64,000 bases of DNA from Sphingobacterium sp. R2 (GCF_040760075.1 NZ_CP142884.1:4712001-4776000); one strand, 5' to 3'. Positions 17,474 through 26,509 are shown, counted from the stretch's first letter. The notes: generated by a model not told the origin, from the sequence alone. Program-made: numbers and translations.

Positions 17474-18652
17474 ATGAAAAAAAATAGATTATTTATCGGA
17501 GCACTTGCCATAACAGGAGCGTTCATTTTAGGTTCCTGCGGTACAAGTAGGCAAATTTATGGCGACGATGTCTACGGCAATAACGGGCGGGCTAGACAAA
17601 AGGTTTACCAAAGCCCAGATTACTATTACACAGACGCTGATCAGTCCGAACCAAATGGACAGGCTCAAGGCGGCTACTATGAGGATGAATATTCTGATCA
17701 GGATTACAATAGTGATTCTTATGAAGATCTCGAATATGCCAATCGGATCAACCGTTTTTATTACGCTAGTCCAGGTATGACCTACTTCGACCCATTTTTT
17801 GATCCATGGTATGGTTATGGATTTGGAGGATGGTACGGATACGGTCCATCATTCGGAATGGAATGGGGATGGAACTCTGGATGGGGTTCGTCTTGGTCAA
17901 TTGGTCTCGGATGGGGATCGAGCTGGGGCTGGGGATCGCCATGGTATGGTGGTTATAGACCTTGGGGTGGCTGGTACGGTGGAGGCTACTGGGGATCCGG
18001 CTGGTATGGAAATGGTTATTGGGGTGGTGGCTACTGGGGCAACTCAAGACCACGTTATGCTTCAAGTAGATCAGTTTATAGAGACAACTTTAATACGCGT
18101 AGTTCATCATCAAGATCCCGCACTTCGGGAGGATATGACCGCAACAGTGTAGCTAGAAATTCTGGAGGATACGATCGTACTGGGGTAGCTCGTGATTCTA
18201 GAGGCCGTATCACATCTGTTTCCAACAGGTCAAGAACTTCTGACGGTTCCGTAACACGCAGTTCTTCTTTTGATAGATCAGGAAGCAGAACGAGAACGTC
18301 TGATGGTGTATCAAACAGAGCTTACTCGGATGGCACACGCTCAAGAACATCGAACAGAGTAAATGGTTCTTATCAAAATAGTACTAGAAGCACAAATGGT
18401 TACTATAATAACGGTTCGAGAACTAGAAACAATTCTGGTGAAGTATCACGTCCAATGAGTCGGTCTATGGACACACGTTCAAGCAACCCAAGTTCGACAT
18501 CTAGACCATCTTATACGCCACCAACTAGAAGTTATGATAGTGGTTCATCCCGCTCTAGTGGAGGCTTTTCTGGAGGCGGAAGCTCAAGATCTTCGGGTGG
18601 AGGTTTCTCAGGAGGAGGTAGCTCAAGATCAAGCGGAGGCCGTACTCGCTAA
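17474..18652 (+). CDS. Gly/Trp/Tyr/Ser-rich lipoprotein of unknown function
   Basis: A 392-residue predicted lipoprotein. The signal peptide ends in a lipobox, FILGSC, with Cys22. The mature part is low complexity. It has a Gln/Asp/Tyr-rich stretch, then about residues 105-200 of Trp-Gly-Tyr repeats (GWYGGGYWGSGWYG). A Ser/Arg region follows with two imperfect copies of SGGYDRxxVARxS, and the C terminus repeats SGGGFSGGGSSRSS. No enzyme motif is seen. Such proteins are common in Sphingobacteriaceae and may act at the surface or in the matrix, but this is a guess. A terminator follows. Confidence 0.75.
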   Translation: MKKNRLFIGALAITGAFILGSCGTSRQIYGDDVYGNNGRARQKVYQSPDYYYTDADQSEPNGQAQGGYYEDEYSDQDYNSDSYEDLEYANRINRFYYASPGMTYFDPFFDPWYGYGFGGWYGYGPSFGMEWGWNSGWGSSWSIGLGWGSSWGWGSPWYGGYRPWGGWYGGGYWGSGWYGNGYWGGGYWGNSRPRYASSRSVYRDNFNTRSSSSRSRTSGGYDRNSVARNSGGYDRTGVARDSRGRITSVSNRSRTSDGSVTRSSSFDRSGSRTRTSDGVSNRAYSDGTRSRTSNRVNGSYQNSTRSTNGYYNNGSRTRNNSGEVSRPMSRSMDTRSSNPSSTSRPSYTPPTRSYDSGSSRSSGGFSGGGSSRSSGGGFSGGGSSRSSGGRTR

Positions 18653-18670
18653 TTAAAGGCATTTTGAATA

Positions 18671-18696
18671 GTAGCATACACCTTGTTGTGTGCTAC
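18671..18696 (+). terminator. Terminator after the Gly/Trp-rich lipoprotein gene
   Basis: A 10-bp stem (18671-18680 with 18687-18696, one G-U) has a 6-nt loop and is followed by TACTTTATTATT. A possible TTG start at 18683 for the next ORF lies in the loop, which argues against that start. Confidence 0.75.
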
Positions 18697-18724
18697 TACT
18701 TTATTATTGATGATATTTCAGCAT

Positions 18725-20317
18725 ATGACAATCAAAAAACTACTTTTTGGAACTGCATTCGTTTTAGGTGCAGCAGGGACTTCCCAAGCGCAATATACGA
18801 AAGATGTACTTTTATTCTCCCAAGGGGATAATGGGGGAACAGCTCGTTTTAAAGCCATGGGAAACGCATCTACCGCATTAGGTGGAGATATAAGTTCGAT
18901 TACTAGCAACCCGGCGGGTTTGGGGTACTTTAATCAATCTGACGTATCAGTAACAGCCAGATACCTTAACAACAAAAATAAAACCGACTATTTTGGTCAA
19001 AATTCAAACAGCAGTAAGAATAATTTCAATCTCGATAACGCGGGTATTGTTTTTCACCTCCCAACATACCGAAATGGTGGAAATTTAGATAGAGGCTGGT
19101 TAAATTTTAATGTGGGTATTGCCTATAACCGCAACAATATCTACAACAATTTATCACAATATAATGGTGTTAATAACACAAGCTCAATTACGGATGCCTA
19201 TTCCGACCGGCTATCGTCACCTGACGGAATGAATGGCTGGGGACAGGAAGTTTATGGTAATTCACTATTATTCGACGTAGATCCTAAAAAAGCTGGATCA
19301 TATATACCGACTACGGTTGGCGGAACTTACGATGGAAAGAATGGGTTCAATCAAGTCAATTCCATCTTAGAAAAGGGAAGCAAATCTGAATCGGTCCTGT
19401 CTTTTGGAGCAAACTATAGCAACAGGCTATATCTCGGAGCTGCTCTAGGCTTTACAGCGTTTAGTTATGACAACTCAAGTTGGTTTACTGAATATGGTCA
19501 AACAATGACAGCCGACCAATTAAAAGCGATCAACAAAGATTCAGAGTTTTTAAAACCAACCAATGCCCAGAAGTATGCTATGTTGGATAAAGATTACGAA
19601 TTATACGACGATTATGCGCAAGCAACGGATGGTACTGGTGTAGATTTTAAACTTGGGGTCATATACAAGTTCACGCCTACTTTCAGCATGGGATTTACGG
19701 CGAAATCGCCAACATTTATGAGCATCAGGGATGAATCATATAGTAATTCAGAATTTCGTTATTTCAGACCTAATGAAGATAAGTCATTTAAAGAGTACCG
19801 AACCAGCGATGACGCAGGACATAGTTACCTGGAGTACAATATGAATACACCTTATAAATTAGCTGTGGGTGCAAGCCAAATTTTTTCAAGAGGATTATTA
19901 ACCGCAGATGTGGAGTGGGTGGATTATGCTGCTATGCGTTTTAGAGATGTAGGTAACTATAGCAAAACATTAGAAAAAAACATGAATCAAAACATCAAAG
20001 ATACCTATCAAGGCGCATTTAATGCCAGGATCGGTGGTGAAGTTTTGTTAGATAATGTCTTTAGTGGAAGAGCTGGCTTTAATTATAGTGGTAACCCTTA
20101 TAAAAATGCAGATTATACAAACTATACAGCCTCGCTAGGCATCGGTGCAAAACTCGGCCGTGGCATGTATATTGATTTGACAGGAACTTACAATGCTATC
20201 AATTACAAAGAAAGCCCTTATACTATTGACGAAAATTATTGGAACGCTGCAAGTCCAGCTGCAGATATAAAAAACCAACGAACAAATGTTATACTAACAA
20301 TTGGTTCAAAATTTTAA
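18725..20317 (+). CDS. Outer-membrane OMPP1/FadL/TodX-type porin-like protein
   Basis: A 530-residue predicted outer-membrane beta-barrel. The frame extends upstream to a TTG at 18683, but that lies in a terminator hairpin. The ATG at 18725 gives a clean signal peptide, MTIKKLLFGTAFVLGAAGTSQA, cut before QYTKD. The motif ARFKAMGNASTALGGDISSITSNPAGLGYF is the FadL-family pattern (NPAG) in its Bacteroidota form. Alternating aromatic strands follow, and the last residue is Phe, as outer-membrane barrels usually have. The transported substrate is unknown; hydrophobic molecules are typical of the family. Confidence 0.85.
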   Translation: MTIKKLLFGTAFVLGAAGTSQAQYTKDVLLFSQGDNGGTARFKAMGNASTALGGDISSITSNPAGLGYFNQSDVSVTARYLNNKNKTDYFGQNSNSSKNNFNLDNAGIVFHLPTYRNGGNLDRGWLNFNVGIAYNRNNIYNNLSQYNGVNNTSSITDAYSDRLSSPDGMNGWGQEVYGNSLLFDVDPKKAGSYIPTTVGGTYDGKNGFNQVNSILEKGSKSESVLSFGANYSNRLYLGAALGFTAFSYDNSSWFTEYGQTMTADQLKAINKDSEFLKPTNAQKYAMLDKDYELYDDYAQATDGTGVDFKLGVIYKFTPTFSMGFTAKSPTFMSIRDESYSNSEFRYFRPNEDKSFKEYRTSDDAGHSYLEYNMNTPYKLAVGASQIFSRGLLTADVEWVDYAAMRFRDVGNYSKTLEKNMNQNIKDTYQGAFNARIGGEVLLDNVFSGRAGFNYSGNPYKNADYTNYTASLGIGAKLGRGMYIDLTGTYNAINYKESPYTIDENYWNAASPAADIKNQRTNVILTIGSKF

Positions 20318-20335
20318 GATATATTTTTCTTCAGG

Positions 20336-20359
20336 AAAGTCCAGCGTTGTCTGGACTTT
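20336..20359 (+). terminator. Terminator after the FadL-like gene
   Basis: A perfect 9-bp stem (20336-20344 with 20351-20359) has a 6-nt loop and a T-run through 20364. Confidence 0.88.
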
Positions 20360-20361
20360 TT

Positions 20362-20390
20362 TTTGCCACGTCCATTAGCAATTATTTTTG
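20362..20390 (+). promoter_or_regulatory. Bacteroidota promoter before the 20439 gene
   Basis: TTTG at 20362-20365 and TATTTTTG at 20383-20390 are separated by 17 nt, close to the TTTG-N19-TAnnTTTG consensus. The -33 box overlaps the T-run of the preceding terminator. It sits over the TTG at 20388, which rules that codon out as the start. Confidence 0.6.
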
Positions 20391-20438
20391 CATTTAACTC
20401 ATACTTTATCTAAGTTTGTCCCCTTGGATTTAAATCAC

Positions 20439-21194
20439 ATGGCAAATCAGGAAATTTCAAAAGCTCTCAATCTCATTTTTACATACCCAATTTGGCGCAT
20501 AGAAGTCGATGCAAAAAATAAATTGATCGCCATAGAAACAAGAAATCCAGAAGATACATTCCCTTATTTCAACGTCATCACTTTTGAAGGAACTTACGTC
20601 CTGCAAGACTTCAAGGCAATCACCAGAGAATGGGTACTTGGTGGAATCCAATGTAAAAAATTAATACTAAAGAAGATTTCCAATAATTCACCGATCGATG
20701 CTGGGATACAGGTAATCGATTGCTACAACCCACAGTATCAAGAAACCTGGTTTAATTACGTTTTCATCAGTCTGGTTGATCAAGGATTGCTCATTAGGCC
20801 CAAAACGGTAGCGCAGGGCCAACAATTGTTTTTGAATATTCAGTCGATGTCAATTGAAAGCAAAAATTTGATTACCATTAAACCTTATACCAGTGAGCTC
20901 GTCTATCCAATTATCTATAATGGTGAAATACCCCTATTTTTGAAGGACTTCCCTATTGATGGTGATATCTGGATAAATAGCGTAAATGACTACTTTATTT
21001 GGGCTTTCTATGAAAAACAAAAAAATAATCGTTATCAAATCAGGTTAGTTCAATCGACAAGAGAAATGTTAATAGAGTCTATCCTTGCGGTTTCGGGACT
21101 GGAATTAAAGCTCTTCAACATTTATTTTCTTATTCACAGACAAATATTCCTTTTGACAGATAATAAACGGGAGTTTGTTTCGTATTTAGTATAA
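20439..21194 (+). CDS. Uncharacterised protein, possibly DUF4905-like
   Basis: A 251-residue soluble-looking protein. The frame runs back to a TTG at 20388, but that codon is inside a promoter box, so the ATG at 20439 (MANQEISKALNLIF) is chosen. Strand-rich sequence with IWRIEVDAKNKLIAIETRN near the start and LILKKISNNSPIDAGIQVIDCYNPQYQETWFN in the middle recalls the DUF4905 proteins of Bacteroidota, though I am recalling this rather than having searched. There is no signal peptide, membrane segment or catalytic motif. A LysM-protein gene follows after 11 nt, probably in the same transcript. Confidence 0.65.
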   Translation: MANQEISKALNLIFTYPIWRIEVDAKNKLIAIETRNPEDTFPYFNVITFEGTYVLQDFKAITREWVLGGIQCKKLILKKISNNSPIDAGIQVIDCYNPQYQETWFNYVFISLVDQGLLIRPKTVAQGQQLFLNIQSMSIESKNLITIKPYTSELVYPIIYNGEIPLFLKDFPIDGDIWINSVNDYFIWAFYEKQKNNRYQIRLVQSTREMLIESILAVSGLELKLFNIYFLIHRQIFLLTDNKREFVSYLV

Positions 21195-21205
21195 TTGCAA
21201 AATAT

Positions 21206-22129
21206 ATGAAAGTTTTATTCGAATTAAAGACATATAAAAAAATAGCTATGCTATCCATCGCGGTAGTAGCTATTCAACACGTTGAAGCGAAAAATTCAAT
21301 ATCTTTATCTACTTATTCTATTCCCGATTCAATCGGAAATGAGGTGATTAATGGTGAAGAATTTATACTATTCAAAATTGAAAAAGGAGACAATTACTAC
21401 CAGCTAAGTAAGAAGTATAAAATAACGGTAGGACAATTGACTCAAATAAATGGTAATGGTACGCTAAACCTTGGTCAGATCGTTAAGATTCCGACCGGTC
21501 GAAAAGCGAAACCTGTCATTACTAACGACCGTAGCAATCCGGCAGCGCTAAATCTGCGTAATCCGCAGCAGCAAGAGGGTTTTACGGAATACATTGTTGG
21601 TGAAAAAGAAACACTTTACGCGATATCCAAAAGGTTTAGTATCTCTGTTGAAGATATCAAAAAAGCGAACAATTTAAAAAATAATATTATTAGTGGTGGA
21701 ATGAAACTCATGATCCCCAATCAACCGCTCCCACCGGAAAGACCAAAATTAGTAGAGCCTAAAGGAATCGAAATTGTAAGCCCCGACTCCACAGACGATG
21801 ATAACAAAGAAGAAAATCAAATTTCAACAAACCGTTATGGAATTCGTGAGAAATCAGAACGTGGTATTGGTGTGTGGATTGATGGACTTTCATCTCAGGG
21901 CACCAGTAACCTCGCGCTACACAAGTCGGCTCCAGTAGGCACTATTCTAAAAATTACCAATCCGATGACGAAAAGCGTAACATATGCAAAAGTAGTGGGA
22001 AAATTTAATGATAATGCCGAGAACCAAAATGCAATTGTCGTGTTGTCAAAATCAGCTGCCGCAAGTATAGGAGCATTAGATAAACGCTTCCAAGTGGAAA
22101 TTGCGTATGGATTACCGCTAGAAAATTAA
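21206..22129 (+). CDS. Exported protein with two LysM domains and a double-psi beta-barrel
   Basis: A 307-residue secreted protein, likely periplasmic or surface. An N-terminal signal-like segment (about 10-28, ending HVEA) is followed by LysM1 (about 56-97, IEKGDNYYQLSKKYKITVGQL) and LysM2 (about 128-171, YIVGEKETLYAISKRFSIS). A proline-rich linker leads to a C-terminal RlpA-like double-psi barrel (about 205-303, ALHKSAPVGTILKITNP ... VVGKFNDN). LysM binds peptidoglycan. RlpA-like barrels bind or cleave glycan strands, but no catalytic Asp/His pair was confirmed. It lies between the 20439 gene and udk (32 nt). Confidence 0.82.
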   Translation: MKVLFELKTYKKIAMLSIAVVAIQHVEAKNSISLSTYSIPDSIGNEVINGEEFILFKIEKGDNYYQLSKKYKITVGQLTQINGNGTLNLGQIVKIPTGRKAKPVITNDRSNPAALNLRNPQQQEGFTEYIVGEKETLYAISKRFSISVEDIKKANNLKNNIISGGMKLMIPNQPLPPERPKLVEPKGIEIVSPDSTDDDNKEENQISTNRYGIREKSERGIGVWIDGLSSQGTSNLALHKSAPVGTILKITNPMTKSVTYAKVVGKFNDNAENQNAIVVLSKSAAASIGALDKRFQVEIAYGLPLEN

Positions 22130-22161
22130 CACAATCAAATAGCTTTTACAGCACAATACAA

Positions 22162-22800
22162 ATGAATAACAAACCGTATGTCCTAGGAATTGCCGGTAGT
22201 AGTGGCTCTGGAAAGACTTTTTTCTTGAATAGTTTTTTAAAACATTTCAAGCCTAGTGAGGTCACCTTAATTTCCCAAGATGATTATTACATCCCTGCCA
22301 ATACCAAAACTCAGGAGGAAAATAGGCTCTATAACTTCGATATTCCAACATCAATCGACAGACAAGCTTTTTACAAAGATATCAAAGCACTTTTTAACGG
22401 TGAAACAATACATAAGGAAGAGTATACCTTTAACAATCCTGCCCTAACACCAAAAATTCTAGAGATTAAACCGGCTCCGATTTTAATTATCGAAGGCTTA
22501 TTCATTTTCTATTATACAGAAATTAATGATTTAATCAATCATAAGATATTTTTAAGCGCCGATCAGGATATCGCATTGAGACGACGCCTACACCGCGATT
22601 TGGTTGAAAGGGGCTACTTTGAAGACGATGTGATGTACAAATGGGTGAACCATGTACTCCCATCTTATAACGAGTATCTATTACCCTATCAAGATACTTG
22701 CGATCAGGTCATATTCAATAATACCGATGAGCCAGAACCAATATGGGAGATCACCAATCAAATTTCTGAAGAGCTAAAGTTAAAGCTCAATTTGGTATAA
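22162..22800 (+). CDS. udk: Uridine/cytidine kinase
   Basis: Phosphorylates uridine and cytidine to the monophosphates in pyrimidine salvage. The 212-residue P-loop kinase has GIAGSSGSGKTFF as Walker A, ISQDDYYIP with the substrate-site Asp and Tyr, YNFDIPTSID, ILIIEGLFIFYYTEI, and RRRLHRDLVERG as the lid Arg region. Its length matches the family. It is the last gene before a terminator and may be cotranscribed with the LysM protein gene 32 nt upstream. Confidence 0.92.
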   Translation: MNNKPYVLGIAGSSGSGKTFFLNSFLKHFKPSEVTLISQDDYYIPANTKTQEENRLYNFDIPTSIDRQAFYKDIKALFNGETIHKEEYTFNNPALTPKILEIKPAPILIIEGLFIFYYTEINDLINHKIFLSADQDIALRRRLHRDLVERGYFEDDVMYKWVNHVLPSYNEYLLPYQDTCDQVIFNNTDEPEPIWEITNQISEELKLKLNLV

Positions 22801-22806
22801 AATTAC

Positions 22807-22837
22807 GAAGGAGAAGCTATCAAATAGATTCTCCTTC
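22807..22837 (+). terminator. udk terminator
   Basis: A perfect 9-bp stem (22807-22815 with 22829-22837) has a 13-nt loop and is followed by ATTTTTAA. Confidence 0.85.
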
Positions 22838-22858
22838 ATTTTTAAAGTAGTTGATTTA

Positions 22859-22889
22859 TTGATATCAAGATTTTAAATACCTATCTTTG
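22859..22889 (+). promoter_or_regulatory. purH promoter
   Basis: TTG at 22859-22861 and TATCTTTG at 22882-22889 are separated by 20 nt, matching the Bacteroidota consensus. The ATG of purH follows 23 nt after the -7 box. No riboswitch or PurR-like palindrome was seen in the short leader. Confidence 0.65.
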
Positions 22890-22912
22890 CGCCACGAAAC
22901 AAATCCATCATA

Positions 22913-24439
22913 ATGAACCATCCTGTAAAGATTAAAAATGCTTTGGTTTCAGTCTATTATAAAGACGGCCTAGCTCCTTTAGTTGAATTATTAAACAAAT
23001 ACGGTGTTACCTTCTACTCCACTGGCGGAACAGAAACATTTATAAAAGATTTAGGTATAGATGTTGTTCCAGTGGAAGAACTCACGAGCTATCCTTCTAT
23101 TTTAGGTGGTCGTGTAAAAACTTTGCATCCAAAAGTGTTTGGAGGTATTTTGGCTCGCCGCCCCCTTGCGTCTGACCAACAGCAGCTTGCCCAATACGAG
23201 ATACCTGAGATCGATTTGGTTATTGTGGATTTGTACCCATTTGAAGAAACAGTTGCTTCTGGTGCATCCGAACAAGATATTATCGAAAAAATTGATATAG
23301 GTGGAATTTCTCTGATCCGTGCGGCGGCTAAGAACTTTAACGATGTAGTAATTATCTCTTCCAAAAATGATTACCAAGCATTGGAAGAAATACTTGCAAA
23401 TCAAGAAGGTAACACTTCGCTAGAACAACGTAAAGAATTTGCCAAACGCGCATTCAATACATCGTCGCATTACGATACGGCAATCTTCAACTACTTCAAT
23501 CAAGAAAACCCACTTCAAGTTTTTAAGCAATCTGAACAAAAAGCCCAAGTCCTGCGCTATGGTGAAAATCCTCACCAAAAAGGCGTTTTCTTTGGCGATT
23601 TAGATAACATGTTTGATAAATTAAGCGGCAAAGAGTTATCTTATAACAATCTTGTTGACGTTGATGCTGCGGTCGATTTAATTGATGAGTTTACAGAACC
23701 TACATTTGCCATTCTAAAACATACAAATGCGTGTGGAGTTGCCTCCAGACCAACGATCAAACAAGCCTGGTTAGACGCATTGGCTTGTGATCCTGTTTCA
23801 GCGTTTGGTGGAGTTTTAATAACAAACGGTCAAGTAGATGCTTCAACAGCTGAAGAAATTAATAAATTATTCTTCGAAGTATTGATCGCACCTTCTTATT
23901 CGGAGGAAGCTATCGCAATACTTACCGCGAAAAAGAATAGAATTATTCTTGTTCGTAAAGAGGTTACACTACCTAGTCAACAGTTCAAAACACTGTTGAA
24001 CGGCGTTATTCTACAAGATAAAGACAAAACAATTGAAAATGCAGAGCAAATGGTTACTGTAACGAAAGTAGAACCTACTGACGAACAACTTCAAGACCTA
24101 TACTTTGCGAACAAAATCGTTAAACATACCAAGTCAAATACAATCGTGTTTGCCAAAAATGGCACTTTATTAGCTTCTGGAGTAGGTCAAACATCTCGTG
24201 TAGACGCATTAAAACAAGCTATTGAGAAAGCGGTTTCTTTTGGTTTTGATCTTAAAGGATGTGCGATGGCATCAGATGCCTTCTTCCCTTTCCCTGATTG
24301 TGTTGAAATCGCTTCGGAAGCAGGTATTGCAACCGTATTGCAACCCGGCGGTTCAATCAAGGACCAGTTGTCGATAGATATGGCCAATGAAAAAGGAATT
24401 TCAATGGTGACAACGGGAGTTAGACACTTTAAGCACTAA
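22913..24439 (+). CDS. purH: Bifunctional AICAR transformylase / IMP cyclohydrolase
   Basis: Catalyses the last two steps of IMP synthesis: formylation of AICAR by 10-formyl-THF, then ring closure. The 508-residue protein has the MGS-like cyclohydrolase domain at about 1-195 (ALVSVYYKDGLAPLVE, STGGTETFI, GGRVKTLHPKVFGGILARR). The transformylase domain fills the rest (LRYGENPHQKG, LKHTNACGVA, KHTKSNTIVF, SDAFFPFPDCVEIA). The GVRHFKH end is standard. It is monocistronic, with its own promoter and a palindromic terminator. Confidence 0.98.
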   Translation: MNHPVKIKNALVSVYYKDGLAPLVELLNKYGVTFYSTGGTETFIKDLGIDVVPVEELTSYPSILGGRVKTLHPKVFGGILARRPLASDQQQLAQYEIPEIDLVIVDLYPFEETVASGASEQDIIEKIDIGGISLIRAAAKNFNDVVIISSKNDYQALEEILANQEGNTSLEQRKEFAKRAFNTSSHYDTAIFNYFNQENPLQVFKQSEQKAQVLRYGENPHQKGVFFGDLDNMFDKLSGKELSYNNLVDVDAAVDLIDEFTEPTFAILKHTNACGVASRPTIKQAWLDALACDPVSAFGGVLITNGQVDASTAEEINKLFFEVLIAPSYSEEAIAILTAKKNRIILVRKEVTLPSQQFKTLLNGVILQDKDKTIENAEQMVTVTKVEPTDEQLQDLYFANKIVKHTKSNTIVFAKNGTLLASGVGQTSRVDALKQAIEKAVSFGFDLKGCAMASDAFFPFPDCVEIASEAGIATVLQPGGSIKDQLSIDMANEKGISMVTTGVRHFKH

Positions 24440-24451
24440 GCAGACTTCAAC

Positions 24452-24497
24452 AATTAATAAAAAAGCTACTTTGTACAAAGTAGCTTTTTTATTAATT
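24452..24497. terminator. 46-bp perfect palindrome, bidirectional terminator
   Basis: Bases 24452-24497 form an uninterrupted perfect palindrome centred on GTAC (24473-24476). The arms end in A-runs and T-runs, so it can terminate purH on the + strand and the DUF1232 gene on the - strand. The stop codon of the latter (24492-24494) lies inside it. Confidence 0.92.
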
Positions 24498-24863
24498 ATT
24501 TATTTCAACGTTCAATCTTTCGAACTTATAGCGTTCTATCTCCTCCGACAACTTACGGATGGCATAAGCTACGATGGCAACATCATCGATCCAGCCGCCA
24601 ACAGCAATAAAATCAGGGATCGCATCTATCGGAGAAATCACATAAATGATCGTTCCGATGATGATGGATAGATTCCAGTTGTTCATCTTAAACTTACCTG
24701 TGATTGCATCTTTACACATCGCAATCAGTAATTTAAAATCGCCAACATAGCTACCTAGGTTTTTTGCCTTAGATTCCGCCTGTGATAACTCCTCCTCCGT
24801 AATTTTACGTTGTCTAAAGCGCTCAAACAGACCTGTTGCAATATTCTTAATTCTACTGTTCAT
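24492..24863 (-). CDS. DUF1232 (YkvA-family) small membrane protein
   Basis: A 123-residue protein. Residues about 70-120 hold the DUF1232 signature: a hydrophobic segment, then YVISPIDAIPDFIAVGGWIDDVAIVAYAIRKL. The SPIDxIPD...G..DD pattern defines the family. The first 65 residues are charged and helical. Function is unknown; members are small membrane-associated proteins. Its stop codon sits in the palindromic terminator shared with purH. Confidence 0.88.
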   Translation of the reverse strand: MNSRIKNIATGLFERFRQRKITEEELSQAESKAKNLGSYVGDFKLLIAMCKDAITGKFKMNNWNLSIIIGTIIYVISPIDAIPDFIAVGGWIDDVAIVAYAIRKLSEEIERYKFERLNVEINN

Positions 24864-25166
24864 AACCCAAAATTAGGATTACTAAATAAATAATGCAAAT
24901 CACTTTTCAGTTGACTCACGCGCAATCAGGACGACCAAATTATTTGCACTACTGTGAAAATATGATACCGCAAACATGTACTATCAAGCTGATATACGAA
25001 CCATTTTACACTTGGAATAGCCGATGCACCTTGGATTAAATAACAGCTACACTCAAATTTATTATTTTTATAGCCAGAGCTGTAGCAAACTATGTTCAAT
25101 GTGCGTATAATAGACAACACAAGCGCAATGTGTTCTATACAACAAAAAATTTAATGTTACACAGTT
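24864..25166. other. Intergenic region without recognised gene
   Basis: A 303-nt spacer between divergent DUF1232 and DUF4397 genes. It should hold both promoters, but no full TTTG-N19-TAnnTTTG was found. A 48-codon ATG frame at 24893-25039 has no start signal and unconvincing composition, so it is not called. Confidence 0.5.
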
Positions 25167-25880
25167 ATGAAAAACTATAGATTATTCAATTTTATCTCCA
25201 TTGTTCTAGCGACATTCTTGCTTTCAAGCTGTCTGAAAGATAATGATGACCAAAAAATTCCTATGGCGCTCTTTACCATGGTTAATGGCTACAGCGACGC
25301 TAATGCTGTCGTCTATTATGCGGATGGCGGGGCTTTACAAAACCCAAATTATCCCATGGAATTTAAAAGCTATAGGCCAATCGTTGGACTATTCACCGGA
25401 GCTCGAAAAATAGCTGTTTCCTCTGAATACAACGGTATCTTAACAGATACAACAATTACTGTAAAAGACAGTACGATATATACATCCTTTCTATTTGGAA
25501 CAAAATCAAAACCGGTACAGATAATCACGACAGACAGAATCAACAAGCAAATTAAAAACACCGAATCCGGTTTACGTTTCTTTAATCTTGCTGAGGGAAC
25601 GGATCAGGTAACCCTTCAGATTGGCAGTGAGACTTCCCCCTCAGAATGGACAAATAGAGCTAAAGAAACACAGAACTCGGCAAACGCGAATCAGGGATTT
25701 ATTGCGCAAAAAAGTGGAACATTTACTGTTACAGCACGTGACAAAGCAGGAAAAACAATCGCGACCCGGAACGAAATTAAATTGGCTGAAGGCTATTATT
25801 ATTCTTTAATACTCATCGGTAAGGCAAATGATGAAAACAAACCATTATATATTGGTTTAGTAGCTCAAGCAGCGAATTAA
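25167..25880 (+). CDS. DUF4397-domain lipoprotein
   Basis: A 237-residue lipoprotein. The signal peptide ends LLSSC with the lipid-modified Cys22. The mature part matches the DUF4397 beta-sandwich pattern: MALFTMVNGYSDANAVVYYADG, GLFTGARKIAVSS, then LRFFNLAEGTDQVTLQIG and EGYYYSLILIGKA. Such proteins are anchored in the Bacteroidota envelope, often one of several paralogues, and have no assigned activity. It is monocistronic, ended by a strong terminator. Confidence 0.82.
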   Translation: MKNYRLFNFISIVLATFLLSSCLKDNDDQKIPMALFTMVNGYSDANAVVYYADGGALQNPNYPMEFKSYRPIVGLFTGARKIAVSSEYNGILTDTTITVKDSTIYTSFLFGTKSKPVQIITTDRINKQIKNTESGLRFFNLAEGTDQVTLQIGSETSPSEWTNRAKETQNSANANQGFIAQKSGTFTVTARDKAGKTIATRNEIKLAEGYYYSLILIGKANDENKPLYIGLVAQAAN

Positions 25881-25910
25881 AATACCCACATCTATACACT
25901 TTTTATAACG

Positions 25911-25938
25911 GCGGCCATCGTGTAAATGTGATGGCCGC
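25911..25938 (+). terminator. Terminator after the DUF4397 gene
   Basis: A GC-rich 9-bp stem (25911-25919 with 25930-25938) has a 10-nt loop and is followed by TTGCTTTTTA. Confidence 0.88.
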
Positions 25939-25972
25939 TTGCTTTTTATGTTTTGAATATACTTTTTAGTTA

Positions 25973-26278
25973 TTAAGGATTTTCTTTAGGTGGCACTTTA
26001 GAAATAACATAAATATCCTCATTATCTTTTTTCATCTTATACTTCTCACGGGCAATACGTTGTACTTCCTGCGGATTGGATCGAATATCGTTAATTGTTT
26101 TAATGATTGCCGCATTTTCCTTAAGGTAGAAAGAGCGCTCACTCTCCAGGTTCGCTTTCTGTTTTTGATAACTGTACTGTGTGGCAAAGTCATTTCTATC
26201 AAAAAATAACATCCACACCAAAAAAGCCAAAGCGGCTAACAAATACTTATTTCTTATTAAATACCACAATCGTTGCAT
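25973..26278 (-). CDS. Septum formation initiator, FtsB/DivIC family
   Basis: A 101-residue bitopic cell-division protein. A short basic cytoplasmic N terminus is followed by a membrane segment (about 11-27, KYLLAALAFLVWMLFF). A periplasmic coiled coil comes next (about 35-70, YQKQKANLESERSFYLKENAAIIKTI), then the family's terminal motif, NPQEVQRIAREKYKMKKDNEDIYVI. FtsB bridges FtsL and FtsQ in the divisome. In many Bacteroidota this gene lies beside eno; here eno is about 8.5 kb away. Confidence 0.9.
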   Translation of the reverse strand: MQRLWYLIRNKYLLAALAFLVWMLFFDRNDFATQYSYQKQKANLESERSFYLKENAAIIKTINDIRSNPQEVQRIAREKYKMKKDNEDIYVISKVPPKENP

Positions 26279-26509
26279 AAGGCAAAAATACTATTTAGCT
26301 TTTATACTCAAGATTTTTTCTTTACAAGTTCACCATCTTTGATTAAAGATATGGAATAATAAAGGCAAATTCATCATATCCCTAGAATAATCTTATCTTT
26401 AACAGTTGAAAAACGATCATTTCAAGGGAATATCCATTTTAAAACTATACCCGATTTTATAATAGAATGGTATATTCGATAGGATGATTAAAGAATAAAT
26501 CATTGACAT

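Noticed and set aside
17799..18152. Alternative frames across the Gly/Trp-rich lipoprotein
   Set aside because: They are shadows of the repetitive GGN/TGG codons and have no start or export signals.
18683..18724. TTG start extending the FadL-like protein by 14 residues
   Set aside because: The TTG lies in the loop of the preceding terminator, and the extension spoils the signal peptide that begins at 18725.
24893..25039. 48-codon ATG frame between DUF1232 and DUF4397 genes
   Set aside because: No start signal, mixed composition with several Cys and Trp, and no similarity recognised; probably a chance frame.
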